Origin: Pseudaminobacter salicylatoxidans | Lineage (GTDB): Bacteria; Pseudomonadota; Alphaproteobacteria; Rhizobiales; Rhizobiaceae | Assembly: GCF_003148475.1 (NCBI RefSeq) | Contig: NZ_QGGG01000006.1 | Span: 62,001 to 126,000 of the forward strand | DNA length: 64,000 nucleotides | Reading direction: 5' to 3' | In this document: positions 17,901-25,838 of the stretch, piece after piece | How positions within the stretch are numbered: position 1 is the first letter of the stretch | How the letters are laid out: each line of letters begins with the position of its first letter | Made by a program: the position numbers and the translations under genes | Notes under the pieces: model-generated | What the model was told of the DNA's origin: nothing | What the model saw: only the letters and a program-made list of their open reading frames with translations | Database searches by the model: none

Positions 17901-19524
17901 GGGCGCGCTGGCGCTCGACATCGGGCTGGAATCCTTCCCGCTCGCCGTGCTCAACGCTGCCGTGCCCAACCAGCGGCTGGGCGGCAATGTTTCCGGCACG
18001 GCGCGCGTCACCGGCCAGCTCGACAATCCGGCCGCGACATTCAACCTGCGCGGAGCGGGCCTGCGCGCGGCCGCTCTCGAAGAAGCAGGGGCCGCACCGC
18101 TGGAACTCACCATCGCCGGGAACTTCGCCGACAAGGTGCTGACGCTCTCGTCGGCAACGGCCAGCGGGCCGCAAGGCCTGTCGCTGACCGCCAGCGGCCG
18201 TGTGCCGGTCTCGGGCAACGGACTCGATCTTTCCGTGCGCGGCGAGGCGCCGCTGTCGCTGGCCAATCGCTTCCTGGCCGAACGCGGCGCACAGGCGAGC
18301 GGCACGTTGACGGCAAATGCCACCATTTCCGGCAATCTGCGCCAGCCCTCGATCCGCGGCATGTTCTCAACGCAGGGCGCGCAGTTCGTCGACCCCGAAA
18401 GCAATGTGCGCGTGCAATCCATCGCCGTCATGGGCACGATCGACGGCGACCGCGTGACGATCCGCAACGCTTCTGCAAATCTCGGCGCGGGCGGCTCGGT
18501 GAGTGCTACCGGCACGGTGTCCCTCGATGCGGCCGCCGCGTTCCCGGCGGATATCCGCATCATGCTCAACAACGCCCGTTATTCGGATGGCAATCTGGTC
18601 GTGGCGACCGTCAACGGCACGCTCGCCATCACCGGCCCGCTGACGCGCGATCCGCTGCTGTCGGGCCGGATCGACGTCGATCGCGCAGAGATCACCGTGC
18701 CCGACACATTCGGCGGCGGCGCGGCCGCTCTGGACGTCAGGCACGTCAATCCGCCCAAGGCGGTGGCGCAGACGCTGAAGCGCGCCCGCGCCAATGACGG
18801 CACGCCGACACCCACGGCGCGGCCGAGCGTCATGCGCCTCGACGTCAGCGTGAACGCGCCCAACCGCATCTTCGTGCGCGGGCGCGGGCTGGACGCCGAA
18901 CTCGGCGGCCAGGTCAAGCTCACCGGTCCGGTCTCCGACATCCAGCCCGTGGGCGGCTTCCAGCTCATTCGCGGCCGGCTCAGCATCCTCACCCAGCGCA
19001 TCACCTTCGATGAAGGCACGGTGACGCTGGTGGGCGACATGGACCCGTTCCTCAACTTTGTTGCGCGTTCGGAAGGCACCGACATCACCGTCTTCATCAC
19101 GGTTTCGGGCCGGGCGTCCGACATCAGCGTCACCTTCTCCTCGCAGCCGGAACTGCCGCAGGACGAAGTGCTGGCTCGCCTGATCTTCAACCGTGGCCTC
19201 GATGAATTGTCGGCCTTCCAGATCGCGCAGCTCGCTGCGGCAGCGGCCGAGCTGGCAGGCGGCGGCAACAACTCGCTGCTCGGCAATCTGCGCAGCGCCA
19301 CCGGCCTGGACGATCTGGACGTCATCACCGACAGCAAGGGCAACGCCGCCGTGCGCGCCGGCCGCTATATCCAGGACAACATCTATCTGGGTGTGGAGGC
19401 GGGCGCGGGCGGTGCCACGCGCGGCACGGTCAATCTCGACATCACCAGGAACCTGAAGGCGAAGGGCGCGGTCGGGTCCGATGGTGATTCCAGCCTCGGC
19501 GTGTTCTACGAAAAGGATTATTGA
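14914..19524 (+). CDS. tamB: Translocation and assembly module inner-membrane protein TamB
   Basis: This 1536-residue AsmA-like protein has a single N-terminal membrane anchor/signal (residues about 2-24) and then a very long periplasmic stretch of repetitive beta-strands, forming a lipid-conducting groove. The conserved TamB/DUF490 domain is at the C-terminus, with GGFQLIRGRLSILTQRITF near 1350 and the last block GVFYEKDY. The start is a TTG that overlaps the tamA stop (TTGA), so tamA-tamB is translationally coupled. The length is within the family range (about 1250-1550). It contacts the TamA POTRA domains. Confidence 0.93.
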   Translation: MTRIVLAIALFVCTLPLLAVSALAQETADEERSYFVGFVENQLSTPDRQIRINNIQGVLSSNATIGEITVADRQGVWLRITNARIVWTRSALLLGRLSIDTLAADRIDVMRRPLPSEAAPSPESSSFQLPELPLSIRLGALEVPHVVLGEDLFGLAAEIGMTGNLQLASGTLDTTLNINRLDGPGGQLALKAAYANSTQVLDLDLKLDEPADGIVANLLNIEGRPPVALALQGKGPLSDLDLDLTLDADGLRALTGKLALRRQDRGLGFNADLHGPIAQLVSPRFRDFFGSETTLQTSGLVRDGGGVTLDNLDLQSAALQLKAQAGTTSDGFLERLTLNAEIADPAGKPVLLPAPGQNTVQHASFTLNFGDKPGDEWSGALKIDDLATETFSSKSVEVLLSGLAQNVSDSARRHLTFKATGGASGIVAKRADVGEALGDRVTLDVGGEWTAGAPVKLARAELMANGFSLSLAGDIAEFAFRGDVGLKARSLVPFSSLAGRQLTGGADLVAKGEIRPITGAFDLTLDGTAGELGIGTPAADNLLKGTTRITGGVARGENGLVARQLRIVNDQVEARADGRFATGAADFGFDLSVADIALLSPQASGRLTAKGRAAGTDGLIGLTFGADVPAGTLVGKTLRDAVFAFEGTLQKGDLNGNVTGNAFLDGNRVDLASAIAVNDAEKRLGDLKFTAGGARLTGDVTQNKDGLLDGKLSLAAPDVSTAAALLLRQAAGAVNADIALEPREGRQNASVRANIDQLVVDSVRVGKADLDATIADLFGVPMADGSFNASKMVVGGIDISTVQATAQQQGEATNFNANAKLDNGATAAVAGSLTPIEGGFRLALQQADLAQGKLTAKLVEPAALQMRGQAISIDNLALDVGGGRITARGEVNDKLDVAVNIADLPLAIANAIRSDLGLAGTINGTANIGGTRQSPDVRFSLRGNSIAAAALRQAGLSTINLDAEGNSTANRLDVKASVTSPEGLRASVNGAVPLDKGALALDIGLESFPLAVLNAAVPNQRLGGNVSGTARVTGQLDNPAATFNLRGAGLRAAALEEAGAAPLELTIAGNFADKVLTLSSATASGPQGLSLTASGRVPVSGNGLDLSVRGEAPLSLANRFLAERGAQASGTLTANATISGNLRQPSIRGMFSTQGAQFVDPESNVRVQSIAVMGTIDGDRVTIRNASANLGAGGSVSATGTVSLDAAAAFPADIRIMLNNARYSDGNLVVATVNGTLAITGPLTRDPLLSGRIDVDRAEITVPDTFGGGAAALDVRHVNPPKAVAQTLKRARANDGTPTPTARPSVMRLDVSVNAPNRIFVRGRGLDAELGGQVKLTGPVSDIQPVGGFQLIRGRLSILTQRITFDEGTVTLVGDMDPFLNFVARSEGTDITVFITVSGRASDISVTFSSQPELPQDEVLARLIFNRGLDELSAFQIAQLAAAAAELAGGGNNSLLGNLRSATGLDDLDVITDSKGNAAVRAGRYIQDNIYLGVEAGAGGATRGTVNLDITRNLKAKGAVGSDGDSSLGVFYEKDY

Positions 19525-19544
19525 GGCGGGCGCGGCCGGGCCGG

Positions 19545-19558
19545 TTGATCGAGATCAA
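19545..19558 (+). promoter_or_regulatory. FNR/FixK-type binding site upstream of hemN
   Basis: TTGATCGAGATCAA is a perfect TTGAT-N4-ATCAA site, centred about 67 bases before the hemN ATG. In rhizobia hemN genes are known targets of FnrN/FixK, which fits the oxygen-independent enzyme encoded downstream. Confidence 0.85.
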
Positions 19559-19618
19559 CGACGCGGGCAGGGCAGCTTGTAATGCTGGCCGGGTACGGAC
19601 AAGTCCGGAGCCCGACCG

Positions 19619-20968
19619 ATGCACACAGACCTCATCCGCAAGCACGCCGCGCCTGTGCCGCGCTACACCAGCTATCCCACCGCGCCGCATTTCCATGGCG
19701 GCGTGAATGCCGCGACCTATCGTGAATGGCTGGGCAAGATCGCGCCGGGAACGTCGCTGTCGCTCTACATTCACATCCCCTATTGCGACCGCCTATGCTG
19801 GTTCTGTGCCTGCAACACCAGGCAGACGCGTCGCTACGAGCCGATCGCGCAATATCTGCACTATCTCTATCGCGAGATAGCCACGGTGGCGCGGCTGGTT
19901 GCGGACGGTGTCGAAGTCGGGGCGCTGCATTTCGGCGGCGGTTCGCCCACCATGCTGTCGCCCGACGACATGCGCACGCTGAATGACGTGTTGCGCGGGG
20001 CATTCGCCTTCCGCCCGGACGCCGAAATCAGCGTCGAGATCGATCCCAACGACATGGACGAGGCGCGCTTCGACGCGCTGGCCGAAATCGGCATGACCCG
20101 CGTCAGCCTCGGCGTGCAGGATTTCGATCCCAGGGTGCAGGCTGCCATCAATCGCGAACAGAGTTTCGCGCAGACGAAGGCCGTGGTGGACGCCGCCCGC
20201 GCCCGCGGGGCGCAATCGGTCAATCTCGACCTGCTCTACGGCTTGCCCCACCAGACGGTGGACAGTGTCGCGGCAACCGTCGAGCAGGCACTTTCCCTCG
20301 ACCCCGACCGCATCGCGCTGTTCGGCTACGCGCATGTGCCATGGATGCGCAAGCACCAGACCATGATCGACGAGGCGACGTTGCCCGACATCGTCGGACG
20401 CTTCGAGCAGTCGTCGCGTGCGGCGCAAATCATCGCCGGCCACGGCTATCAGGTGATCGGCATCGACCATTTCGCCAAGCCCGGCGACGCGATGGCGGTT
20501 GCGCATCGCGAAGGCCGGCTGCGCCGCAATTTCCAGGGCTATACGGTGGATGACCTCGATACGCTGATCGGCTTCGGCGCCTCATCCATCGGCAAGCTGG
20601 GGCAGGGCTATGTGCAGAACAGCACGGCCACGGGCGAATATGAGCGGCTTGTCTCGGAAAACGGGCTGGCGGTGACCAAGGGTTTCGCGCTGTCGGAGGA
20701 AGACCGCATGCGCGCCTGGGTGATCGAACGGCTGATGTGCGATTTCTCCTTCTCCAAAGCGGAATTCACGGATTGCTTCGGGATCACCGGTGCGCCGCTG
20801 GCAGCTTTGGCCGACCGTCTTGTAGCCGAGGACGAAGACGGGCTCGTCATCACCGACGGCGACCGCTTTGTCGTGACGGAACGCGGCCGCCCGGTGGTGC
20901 GCGCAGTGGTGGCGGCGTTCGATGCCTATCTGGGCAGCAATGGCGCGCGGCATTCCACGGCGGTGTGA
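19619..20968 (+). CDS. hemN: Oxygen-independent coproporphyrinogen III dehydrogenase HemN
   Basis: This radical-SAM enzyme converts coproporphyrinogen III to protoporphyrinogen IX in haem synthesis without oxygen. The 449-residue length is typical. The CxxxCxxC cluster site is Cys56, Cys60 and Cys63 (PYCDRLCWFC), the extra Cys65 of true HemN enzymes is also present, and the SAM-binding GGGSPT block is near 106. The N-terminal RYTSYPTAPHF segment is the HemN signature that distinguishes it from HemW. The ATG at 19619 follows GGAG by about 9 bases. It is a single-gene unit behind an FNR/FixK box and convergent with phnF. Confidence 0.95.
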   Translation: MHTDLIRKHAAPVPRYTSYPTAPHFHGGVNAATYREWLGKIAPGTSLSLYIHIPYCDRLCWFCACNTRQTRRYEPIAQYLHYLYREIATVARLVADGVEVGALHFGGGSPTMLSPDDMRTLNDVLRGAFAFRPDAEISVEIDPNDMDEARFDALAEIGMTRVSLGVQDFDPRVQAAINREQSFAQTKAVVDAARARGAQSVNLDLLYGLPHQTVDSVAATVEQALSLDPDRIALFGYAHVPWMRKHQTMIDEATLPDIVGRFEQSSRAAQIIAGHGYQVIGIDHFAKPGDAMAVAHREGRLRRNFQGYTVDDLDTLIGFGASSIGKLGQGYVQNSTATGEYERLVSENGLAVTKGFALSEEDRMRAWVIERLMCDFSFSKAEFTDCFGITGAPLAALADRLVAEDEDGLVITDGDRFVVTERGRPVVRAVVAAFDAYLGSNGARHSTAV

Positions 20969-20995
20969 GCGGGCCGCTCGGAGGCGCCGCTGCCG

Positions 20996-21754
20996 CTACG
21001 TCTCGATTGCCAGCTCCACCAGGTCGGCCGAGAAATGCGTCTGCGAAAACTGGATCGGCCGGCCTTCCAGGTCGTCATTGATGGCGATTGTCACCAGCAC
21101 GATGGCTCCGGGGGATAGCTTCAGATGGTCGAGGTCGTCGGCATCCGCGTGCCGCGCCGACACCAGTGTGGAGCGGCGCACATAATCGTCCACGCCGAAA
21201 CGGGCAAAACTGGCCGTAACCGATTCCGTCTCGGCGAACACATCGGCAAATGCCGGAAAGCGCGTAGCGTCGAACCAGCTCGTGCCGCATGAAACGCATC
21301 GTCCGTCTGCCTCACTGACGGTTTCCAGTCGCAGCACGGGCGCGCCCGGCTCCAGCCGCAGCGCTTCCGCAACGCGTCCGCTGGCGGGTTCGATCGTATG
21401 TCGGAGCAGGGCCACCCGCCGCGCCCGCGTCTGGTCCTTCAGGCCGGTCGAGAAACGCGTGCGCGTGGTGATCGGGTAGGAGAGCCGCTTGCGGCTTTCG
21501 ATGAAGGTGCCACGCCCCTGCTCGGCGCGCAGCACGCCTTCCTGCACCAGCGCCGAGATCGCCGCCCGCACCGTATGGCGGTTGACGCCGAATTGCTGCG
21601 ACAGCGTGATTTCCGGCGGCAATTTGCTGCCGTCGCCCAGCGTCCCGTTGCTGATGCCCAGCCGGATGCGGTCGGCCACCTGCCGCCAGAGTGCCACGCC
21701 GCTGCGGCGTTCCATCAGCTCTTCGCCGGCCTGTTCCATTTTCCGCTCCGTCAT
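20996..21754 (-). CDS. phnF: Phosphonate utilisation regulator PhnF (GntR/HutC family)
   Basis: This 252-residue regulator has an N-terminal winged helix (residues about 20-85, including GDGSKLPPEITLSQQFGVNR) and a C-terminal UTRA ligand-binding domain from about 105. It is divergent from phnG. The 89-base gap holds a promoter for phnG with a 7-bp inverted repeat over the start region, a likely PhnF operator. By homology it represses the C-P lyase genes until a phosphonate or phosphate-linked signal is present. Confidence 0.9.
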   Translation of the reverse strand: MTERKMEQAGEELMERRSGVALWRQVADRIRLGISNGTLGDGSKLPPEITLSQQFGVNRHTVRAAISALVQEGVLRAEQGRGTFIESRKRLSYPITTRTRFSTGLKDQTRARRVALLRHTIEPASGRVAEALRLEPGAPVLRLETVSEADGRCVSCGTSWFDATRFPAFADVFAETESVTASFARFGVDDYVRRSTLVSARHADADDLDHLKLSPGAIVLVTIAINDDLEGRPIQFSQTHFSADLVELAIET

Positions 21755-21765
21755 CCAGCCGTCAT

Positions 21766-21821
21766 GGACAGCGATTAGAAAGGGAGTATAATTTGTTTAG
21801 TTGTCTAGAGCAATAGACAAA
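21766..21821 (+). promoter_or_regulatory. phnG promoter with probable PhnF operator
   Basis: A -35-like TGGACA (21766-21771) and a perfect -10 TATAAT (21788-21793) are 16 bases apart, predicting a start near 21800. TTGTCTA-N6-TAGACAA at 21802-21821 is a perfect inverted repeat placed on the first transcribed bases, where a bound GntR-type repressor would block transcription. Its TAGAC core resembles HutC/PhnF-type operators. Confidence 0.7.
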
Positions 21822-21843
21822 TATGCGAAGAGATGGAGCGGCC

Positions 21844-22314
21844 ATGAAGACCGACAGGCGGCAGGAACAGGAAGAGGCGCTGGCGCGCAAGGCGGCAATG
21901 GCCGCGCTTGCCAATGCGCCGGGCGAAACGTTGAAGGCGCTGTGGGACGAAGCCGGCCTGCCGCGAGATGTGCAGCGGCTGCGCGGGCCCGAAACCGGGC
22001 TGGTCACCGTGCGCGGGCGCATCGGCGGCGGCGGTGCGCCGTTCAACTTCGGCGAGGCGACCGTCACCCGCGCCACGGTGCGGGTGGAAGGCGGCGCGGT
22101 GGGCCATGCCTATGCGCTCGGCCGCGACAAGGAGAAGGCGCTGCTTTCGGCCATAGCCGACGCGCTGTGGCAGGACGCCTCGCGGCGCGACGACATCGAA
22201 ACGAAAGTCATCGCGCCGCTGCGTGTGGCGCAGGCAAAAGCCGATGACCGTCGCCGCGCCGAGACGGCGGCGACCAAGGTCGATTTTTTCACCATGGTAC
22301 GCGGAGAGGACTGA
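21844..22314 (+). CDS. phnG: Carbon-phosphorus lyase complex subunit PhnG
   Basis: This small core subunit (156 residues) belongs to the PhnGHIJ complex, which attaches phosphonate to ribose triphosphate. The conserved blocks are ETGLVTVRGRIGGGGAPF and FNFGEATVTRA near 50-80, and GHAYALGRDKEKALLSA near 88. The ATG at 21844 is preferred over one seven codons upstream because GGAG lies 7 bases before it. The stop overlaps the phnH start by 1 base. It is the first gene of phnGHIJKL plus acetyltransferase, under the PhnF-type operator. Confidence 0.93.
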   Translation: MKTDRRQEQEEALARKAAMAALANAPGETLKALWDEAGLPRDVQRLRGPETGLVTVRGRIGGGGAPFNFGEATVTRATVRVEGGAVGHAYALGRDKEKALLSAIADALWQDASRRDDIETKVIAPLRVAQAKADDRRRAETAATKVDFFTMVRGED

Positions 22315-22919
22315 TGGACATCGAGGCAATAGACGGCGGCTTCGCCAACCCGGTCTTCGACGCGCAGGCGATGTTCCGCGCCCTCATGGACGCGATGGCG
22401 CGTCCCGGCACCATCCAGCCTTGCGGCGAACTCACTGCGCCGCCGTCGCCTTTGGCGCCGGTCGCGGCTGCCGTCGCGCTGTCGCTCTGCGATGCCGATA
22501 CGCCGCTCTGGCTCGATGCGGCCTTGCAGGCGTCGCCCGCTGCCCGTCACTGGCTCGGCTTCCACACCGGCGCGCCGCTGGCCCACACAGCGGCCGATGC
22601 GCATTTCGCCATCGCGTCGAGCCCGGCCGAGCTGATTGCGCTCGAGAATTTCGCGCAAGGGTCGCAGGAATACCCCGACCGCTCCACCACGCTCATCCTT
22701 CAGGTGGCGAGCCTTTCGGGCGGCGAAATGCTCCAGCTCGAAGGCCCCGGCATCGAAACATCGGTCGCCTTCGCGCCCGTTTCGCTGCCGCGCCACTTCG
22801 TCGAGCAATGGAAGCAGAACCGCGCTCGTTTCCCGCGCGGCGTCGATGTCATCCTGGCCGCGCCCGAAGGGGTGGCCTGCCTGCCGCGCACCACGCGTAT
22901 CAAGACCATGGAGGGCTGA
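22314..22919 (+). CDS. phnH: Carbon-phosphorus lyase complex subunit PhnH
   Basis: This 201-residue subunit of the C-P lyase core binds PhnJ-containing assemblies and has a PLP-transferase-like fold without PLP. Recognisable blocks are GGFANPVFDAQAMFRALMDA near 7, the MARPGTIQ motif near 27 and the late LPRTTRI segment. Start and stop fit tightly between phnG (1-base overlap) and phnI (3-base gap). Confidence 0.93.
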   Translation: MDIEAIDGGFANPVFDAQAMFRALMDAMARPGTIQPCGELTAPPSPLAPVAAAVALSLCDADTPLWLDAALQASPAARHWLGFHTGAPLAHTAADAHFAIASSPAELIALENFAQGSQEYPDRSTTLILQVASLSGGEMLQLEGPGIETSVAFAPVSLPRHFVEQWKQNRARFPRGVDVILAAPEGVACLPRTTRIKTMEG

Positions 22920-22922
22920 CCC

Positions 22923-24026
22923 ATGTATGTGGCCGTCAAGGGCGGCGATGCCGCCATTTCCAACGCGCACAGGCTGCTTGCCGACCGCCGTCGCGGCGAC
23001 CGTTCGGTGCCGGCGCTGCACATCGACCAGATCGTGGAACAGCTCGCGCTCGGCGTCGATCGCGTCATGGCCGAAGGCTCGCTCTACGATCGCGAACTGG
23101 CCGCGCTCGCTATCGCCCAGTCGCGCGGCGACCTGATCGAGGCGGTCTTCCTGGTGCGTGCCTATCGCACCACGCTGCCGCGCTTCGGCTACACCAACCC
23201 CATCGACACCGGCGCCATGCTGGTCGAGCGGCGTGTTTCCGCGACTTACAAGGACCTGCCCGGCGGGCAGTTGCTTGGACCTACCTTCGACTACACGCAC
23301 CGTCTGCTCGACCCCGGGATCGCCGCGGGTTCGCCAGTCGATGAACCCGAGCAGCGCGAGGCCGAGGAAGGCCGCATGCCGCGCGTTTCGGAAATCCTTG
23401 CGCATGAAGGTCTGATTGAAGGCGACGGCGACATGCCGCAGGATCACGTCACCGGCGACCTGACGCGCGAGCCGCTGGACTTCCCCATCGAACGCGACCT
23501 GCGCCTGCAGGCGCTGGCGCGCGGCGACGAAGGCTTCCTGCTTGCGCTCGGCTACTCCACCCAGCGCGGCTATGGCCGCAACCATCCCTTCGTCGGCGAG
23601 GTCCGCATCGGCGAGGTCGAGCTGGAACTGGACGTGCCGGAGCTGCCCTTCGCCGTGCCGCTCGGCCGCATCCGCGTCACCGAGTGCCAGATGGTCACCC
23701 AGTTCAAGGGCTCGGCCAAGGTGCCGCCGCAGTTCACGCGCGGCTACGGGCTCGTCTTCGGCCAGTCCGAGCGCAAGGCCATGTCCATGTCGCTGTGCGA
23801 CCGCGCGCTGCGCGCCCGCGAATTCGGCGAGGATGTCGTCGCCCCCGCGCAGGACGAGGAATTCGTCATCTCGCATTCCGACAATGTCCAGGCCACGGGC
23901 TTCGTCGAACACCTGAAGCTGCCGCATTACGTCGACTTCCAGGCCGAGCTCGACCTCATACGCCGCATGCGCGCCGAGCACGATGCGCGCGAAAACCGGT
24001 TCGAACGGCAGGAGGCGGCGGAATGA
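22923..24026 (+). CDS. phnI: Carbon-phosphorus lyase complex subunit PhnI
   Basis: This 367-residue subunit has the nucleosidase activity that displaces adenine from ATP by the phosphonate. The start MYVAVKGGDAAI is the family's conserved N-terminus. Further conserved regions include RTTLPRFGYTNPI near 80, SDNVQATGFVEHLKLPHYVDF near 320, and a polar tail. Its TGA overlaps the phnJ ATG (ATGA), indicating coupled translation of core subunits that must assemble in fixed ratio. Confidence 0.94.
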   Translation: MYVAVKGGDAAISNAHRLLADRRRGDRSVPALHIDQIVEQLALGVDRVMAEGSLYDRELAALAIAQSRGDLIEAVFLVRAYRTTLPRFGYTNPIDTGAMLVERRVSATYKDLPGGQLLGPTFDYTHRLLDPGIAAGSPVDEPEQREAEEGRMPRVSEILAHEGLIEGDGDMPQDHVTGDLTREPLDFPIERDLRLQALARGDEGFLLALGYSTQRGYGRNHPFVGEVRIGEVELELDVPELPFAVPLGRIRVTECQMVTQFKGSAKVPPQFTRGYGLVFGQSERKAMSMSLCDRALRAREFGEDVVAPAQDEEFVISHSDNVQATGFVEHLKLPHYVDFQAELDLIRRMRAEHDARENRFERQEAAE

Positions 24027-24916
24027 CCATGCAGTCCACTGACATCGCAAGCTACAACTTCGCCTATCTGGATGAGCAGACCAAGCGGATGATCCGCCGC
24101 GCCATCCTGAAGGGCATCGCCATTCCCGGCTACCAGGTGCCGTTCGCCAGCCGCGAAATGCCCATGCCCTATGGCTGGGGCACCGGCGGCGTGCAGGTCA
24201 CGGCCTCGATCATCGGCCCGGACGACGTGCTGAAGGTCATCGACCAGGGCGCCGACGACACCACCAATGCCGTCTCCATCCGCGCCTTTTTCAGGAAGGT
24301 CGCCAATGTCGCAGTCACCACCGAGACGGCCAGTGCCACCATCATCCAGACCCGCCACCGCATACCGGAATATCCGCTGCAGGCGGGGCAGACGCTGGTC
24401 TACCAGGTGCCGATCCCCGAGCCGCTGCGCTTCCTCGAGCCGCGCGAGACCGAGACGCGCAAGATGCATGCGCTGGAAGAATACGGCCTCATGCATGTGA
24501 AGCTCTACGAGGACATCGCCAGGCACGGCCGCATCGCCACCACCTATGCCTATCCGGTCAAGGTCGAGGGGCGTTACGTGATGGACCCGTCGCCGACGCC
24601 GAAGTTCGACAATCCCAAGATGCACATGTCGCCGGCCTTGCAGCTGTTCGGCGCGGGCCGCGAAAAGCGCATCTACGCCATTCCGCCCTTCACCGAAGTG
24701 GTCAGCCTGGACTTCGAGGACCATCCTTTCGAGGTGCAGACCTTCGACCAGCCCTGCGCGCTGTGCGGCGCTGAAAACGTCTACCTCGACGAAGTCATCC
24801 TCGATGACAAGGGCGGATACATGTTCGTCTGCTCCGACACCGACCATTGCGAAAAGCGCCAGGCGGACGGCCATCGCGGTTATCTCGCCCCTGAAGCCAT
24901 GGAGCCTGCCGAATGA
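24023..24916 (+). CDS. phnJ: Carbon-phosphorus lyase PhnJ (radical SAM, C-P bond cleavage)
   Basis: This is the catalytic subunit that breaks the C-P bond of ribose cyclic phosphonate intermediates and releases the hydrocarbon. The 297-residue length is normal. The four conserved cysteines are present at 245, 248, 270 and 276 with the family spacing C-x2-C-x21-C-x5-C; three bind the 4Fe-4S cluster and one takes part in catalysis. The N-terminal block YNFAYLDEQTKRMIRRA is also diagnostic. The start ATG overlaps the phnI stop, and the stop overlaps the phnK start by 4 bases. Confidence 0.95.
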   Translation: MTMQSTDIASYNFAYLDEQTKRMIRRAILKGIAIPGYQVPFASREMPMPYGWGTGGVQVTASIIGPDDVLKVIDQGADDTTNAVSIRAFFRKVANVAVTTETASATIIQTRHRIPEYPLQAGQTLVYQVPIPEPLRFLEPRETETRKMHALEEYGLMHVKLYEDIARHGRIATTYAYPVKVEGRYVMDPSPTPKFDNPKMHMSPALQLFGAGREKRIYAIPPFTEVVSLDFEDHPFEVQTFDQPCALCGAENVYLDEVILDDKGGYMFVCSDTDHCEKRQADGHRGYLAPEAMEPAE

Positions 24917-25689
24917 CCGACGAACCGCTTCTGCGCGTCAACGCGCTGTCCAAATATTACGGCGCGCGGCTGGGCTGCGAGGATGTCTCCTTCGACCTCT
25001 GGCCGGGCGAGGTTCTGGCCGTGGTCGGCGAATCCGGCTCGGGCAAGACCACGCTGCTCAACTGCCTGTCGACACGGTTGACGCCGAGTTCCGGCGGCGT
25101 CAGCTATCGCATGCGCGATGGCAGCTGGCGCGACCTTTACCGCATGAGCGAGGCCGAGCGACGCTTCCTCATGCGCACCGACTGGGGTTTTGTGCATCAG
25201 AACCCGGCCGACGGCCTGCGCATGACCGTCTCGGCCGGCGCCAATGTCGGCGAGCGGCTGATGGCCGTCGGCGATCGCCACTACGGCAATATCCGCTCCA
25301 CCGCGATCGACTGGCTCTCCCGTGTCGAGATCGGCGAGGACCGCATCGACGACGAGCCGCGCTCCTTCTCCGGCGGTATGCGCCAGCGCCTGCAGATCGC
25401 CCGCAACCTTGTCACGGGCCCGCGCCTCGTCTTCATGGACGAGCCCACCGGTGGCCTCGACGTGTCGGTGCAGGCGCGTCTGCTTGACCTGCTGCGCGGG
25501 CTCGTCACCGACCTTGGCCTCGCGGCCATCGTCGTCACGCACGACCTCGCCGTCGCGCGCCTGCTCTCGCAGCGCATGATGGTGATGAAGGATGGCCACG
25601 TCGTCGAAGCCGGTCTTACCGACCGCGTGCTCGACGATCCGCGCGCGCCCTACACCCAGCTTCTCGTGTCCTCCATTTTGCAGGTGTGA
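24913..25689 (+). CDS. phnK: C-P lyase ABC-type ATPase PhnK
   Basis: This 258-residue ATP-binding protein docks on the PhnGHIJ core. Walker A GESGSGKTTLLN is near 38, the ABC signature FSGGMRQRLQIAR near 151 and Walker B LVFMDEPTGG near 172. It is not a membrane importer ATPase. The start overlaps phnJ by 4 bases. A 150-base gap carrying a palindromic repeat separates it from phnL, unusual in an operon otherwise packed by overlaps. Confidence 0.94.
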   Translation: MTDEPLLRVNALSKYYGARLGCEDVSFDLWPGEVLAVVGESGSGKTTLLNCLSTRLTPSSGGVSYRMRDGSWRDLYRMSEAERRFLMRTDWGFVHQNPADGLRMTVSAGANVGERLMAVGDRHYGNIRSTAIDWLSRVEIGEDRIDDEPRSFSGGMRQRLQIARNLVTGPRLVFMDEPTGGLDVSVQARLLDLLRGLVTDLGLAAIVVTHDLAVARLLSQRMMVMKDGHVVEAGLTDRVLDDPRAPYTQLLVSSILQV

Positions 25690-25727
25690 CGTGATGAAGA
25701 TCGTTTCTTTGCAAGGTGTTTGCGCTT

Positions 25728-25778
25728 TCGCGCCCCCCTCTGTCTTGCCGGACAGAGGGGGCAACGAAGAGAGCCTCC
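25728..25778. repeat. Palindromic intergenic repeat, copy 2, inside the phn operon
   Basis: CCCCCTCTGTC and GACAGAGGGGG form an 11-bp stem around 25734-25761, followed by CAACGAAGAGAG. The second arm and tail (CAGAGGGGGCAACG) match the repeat at 2235-2250. The element lies between phnK and phnL and, in the RNA, could cause attenuation or protect against decay. Confidence 0.6.
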
Positions 25779-25838
25779 CGTCGCCGTCGAACTTTCTCAT
25801 ATCCCACCACCGATGATCGCCAGCAGGGAGTTTCTCTG

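Noticed and set aside
16399-18572. Two long minus-strand frames opposite tamB.
   Set aside because: They are low-complexity shadows of the repetitive beta-strand coding sequence of tamB.
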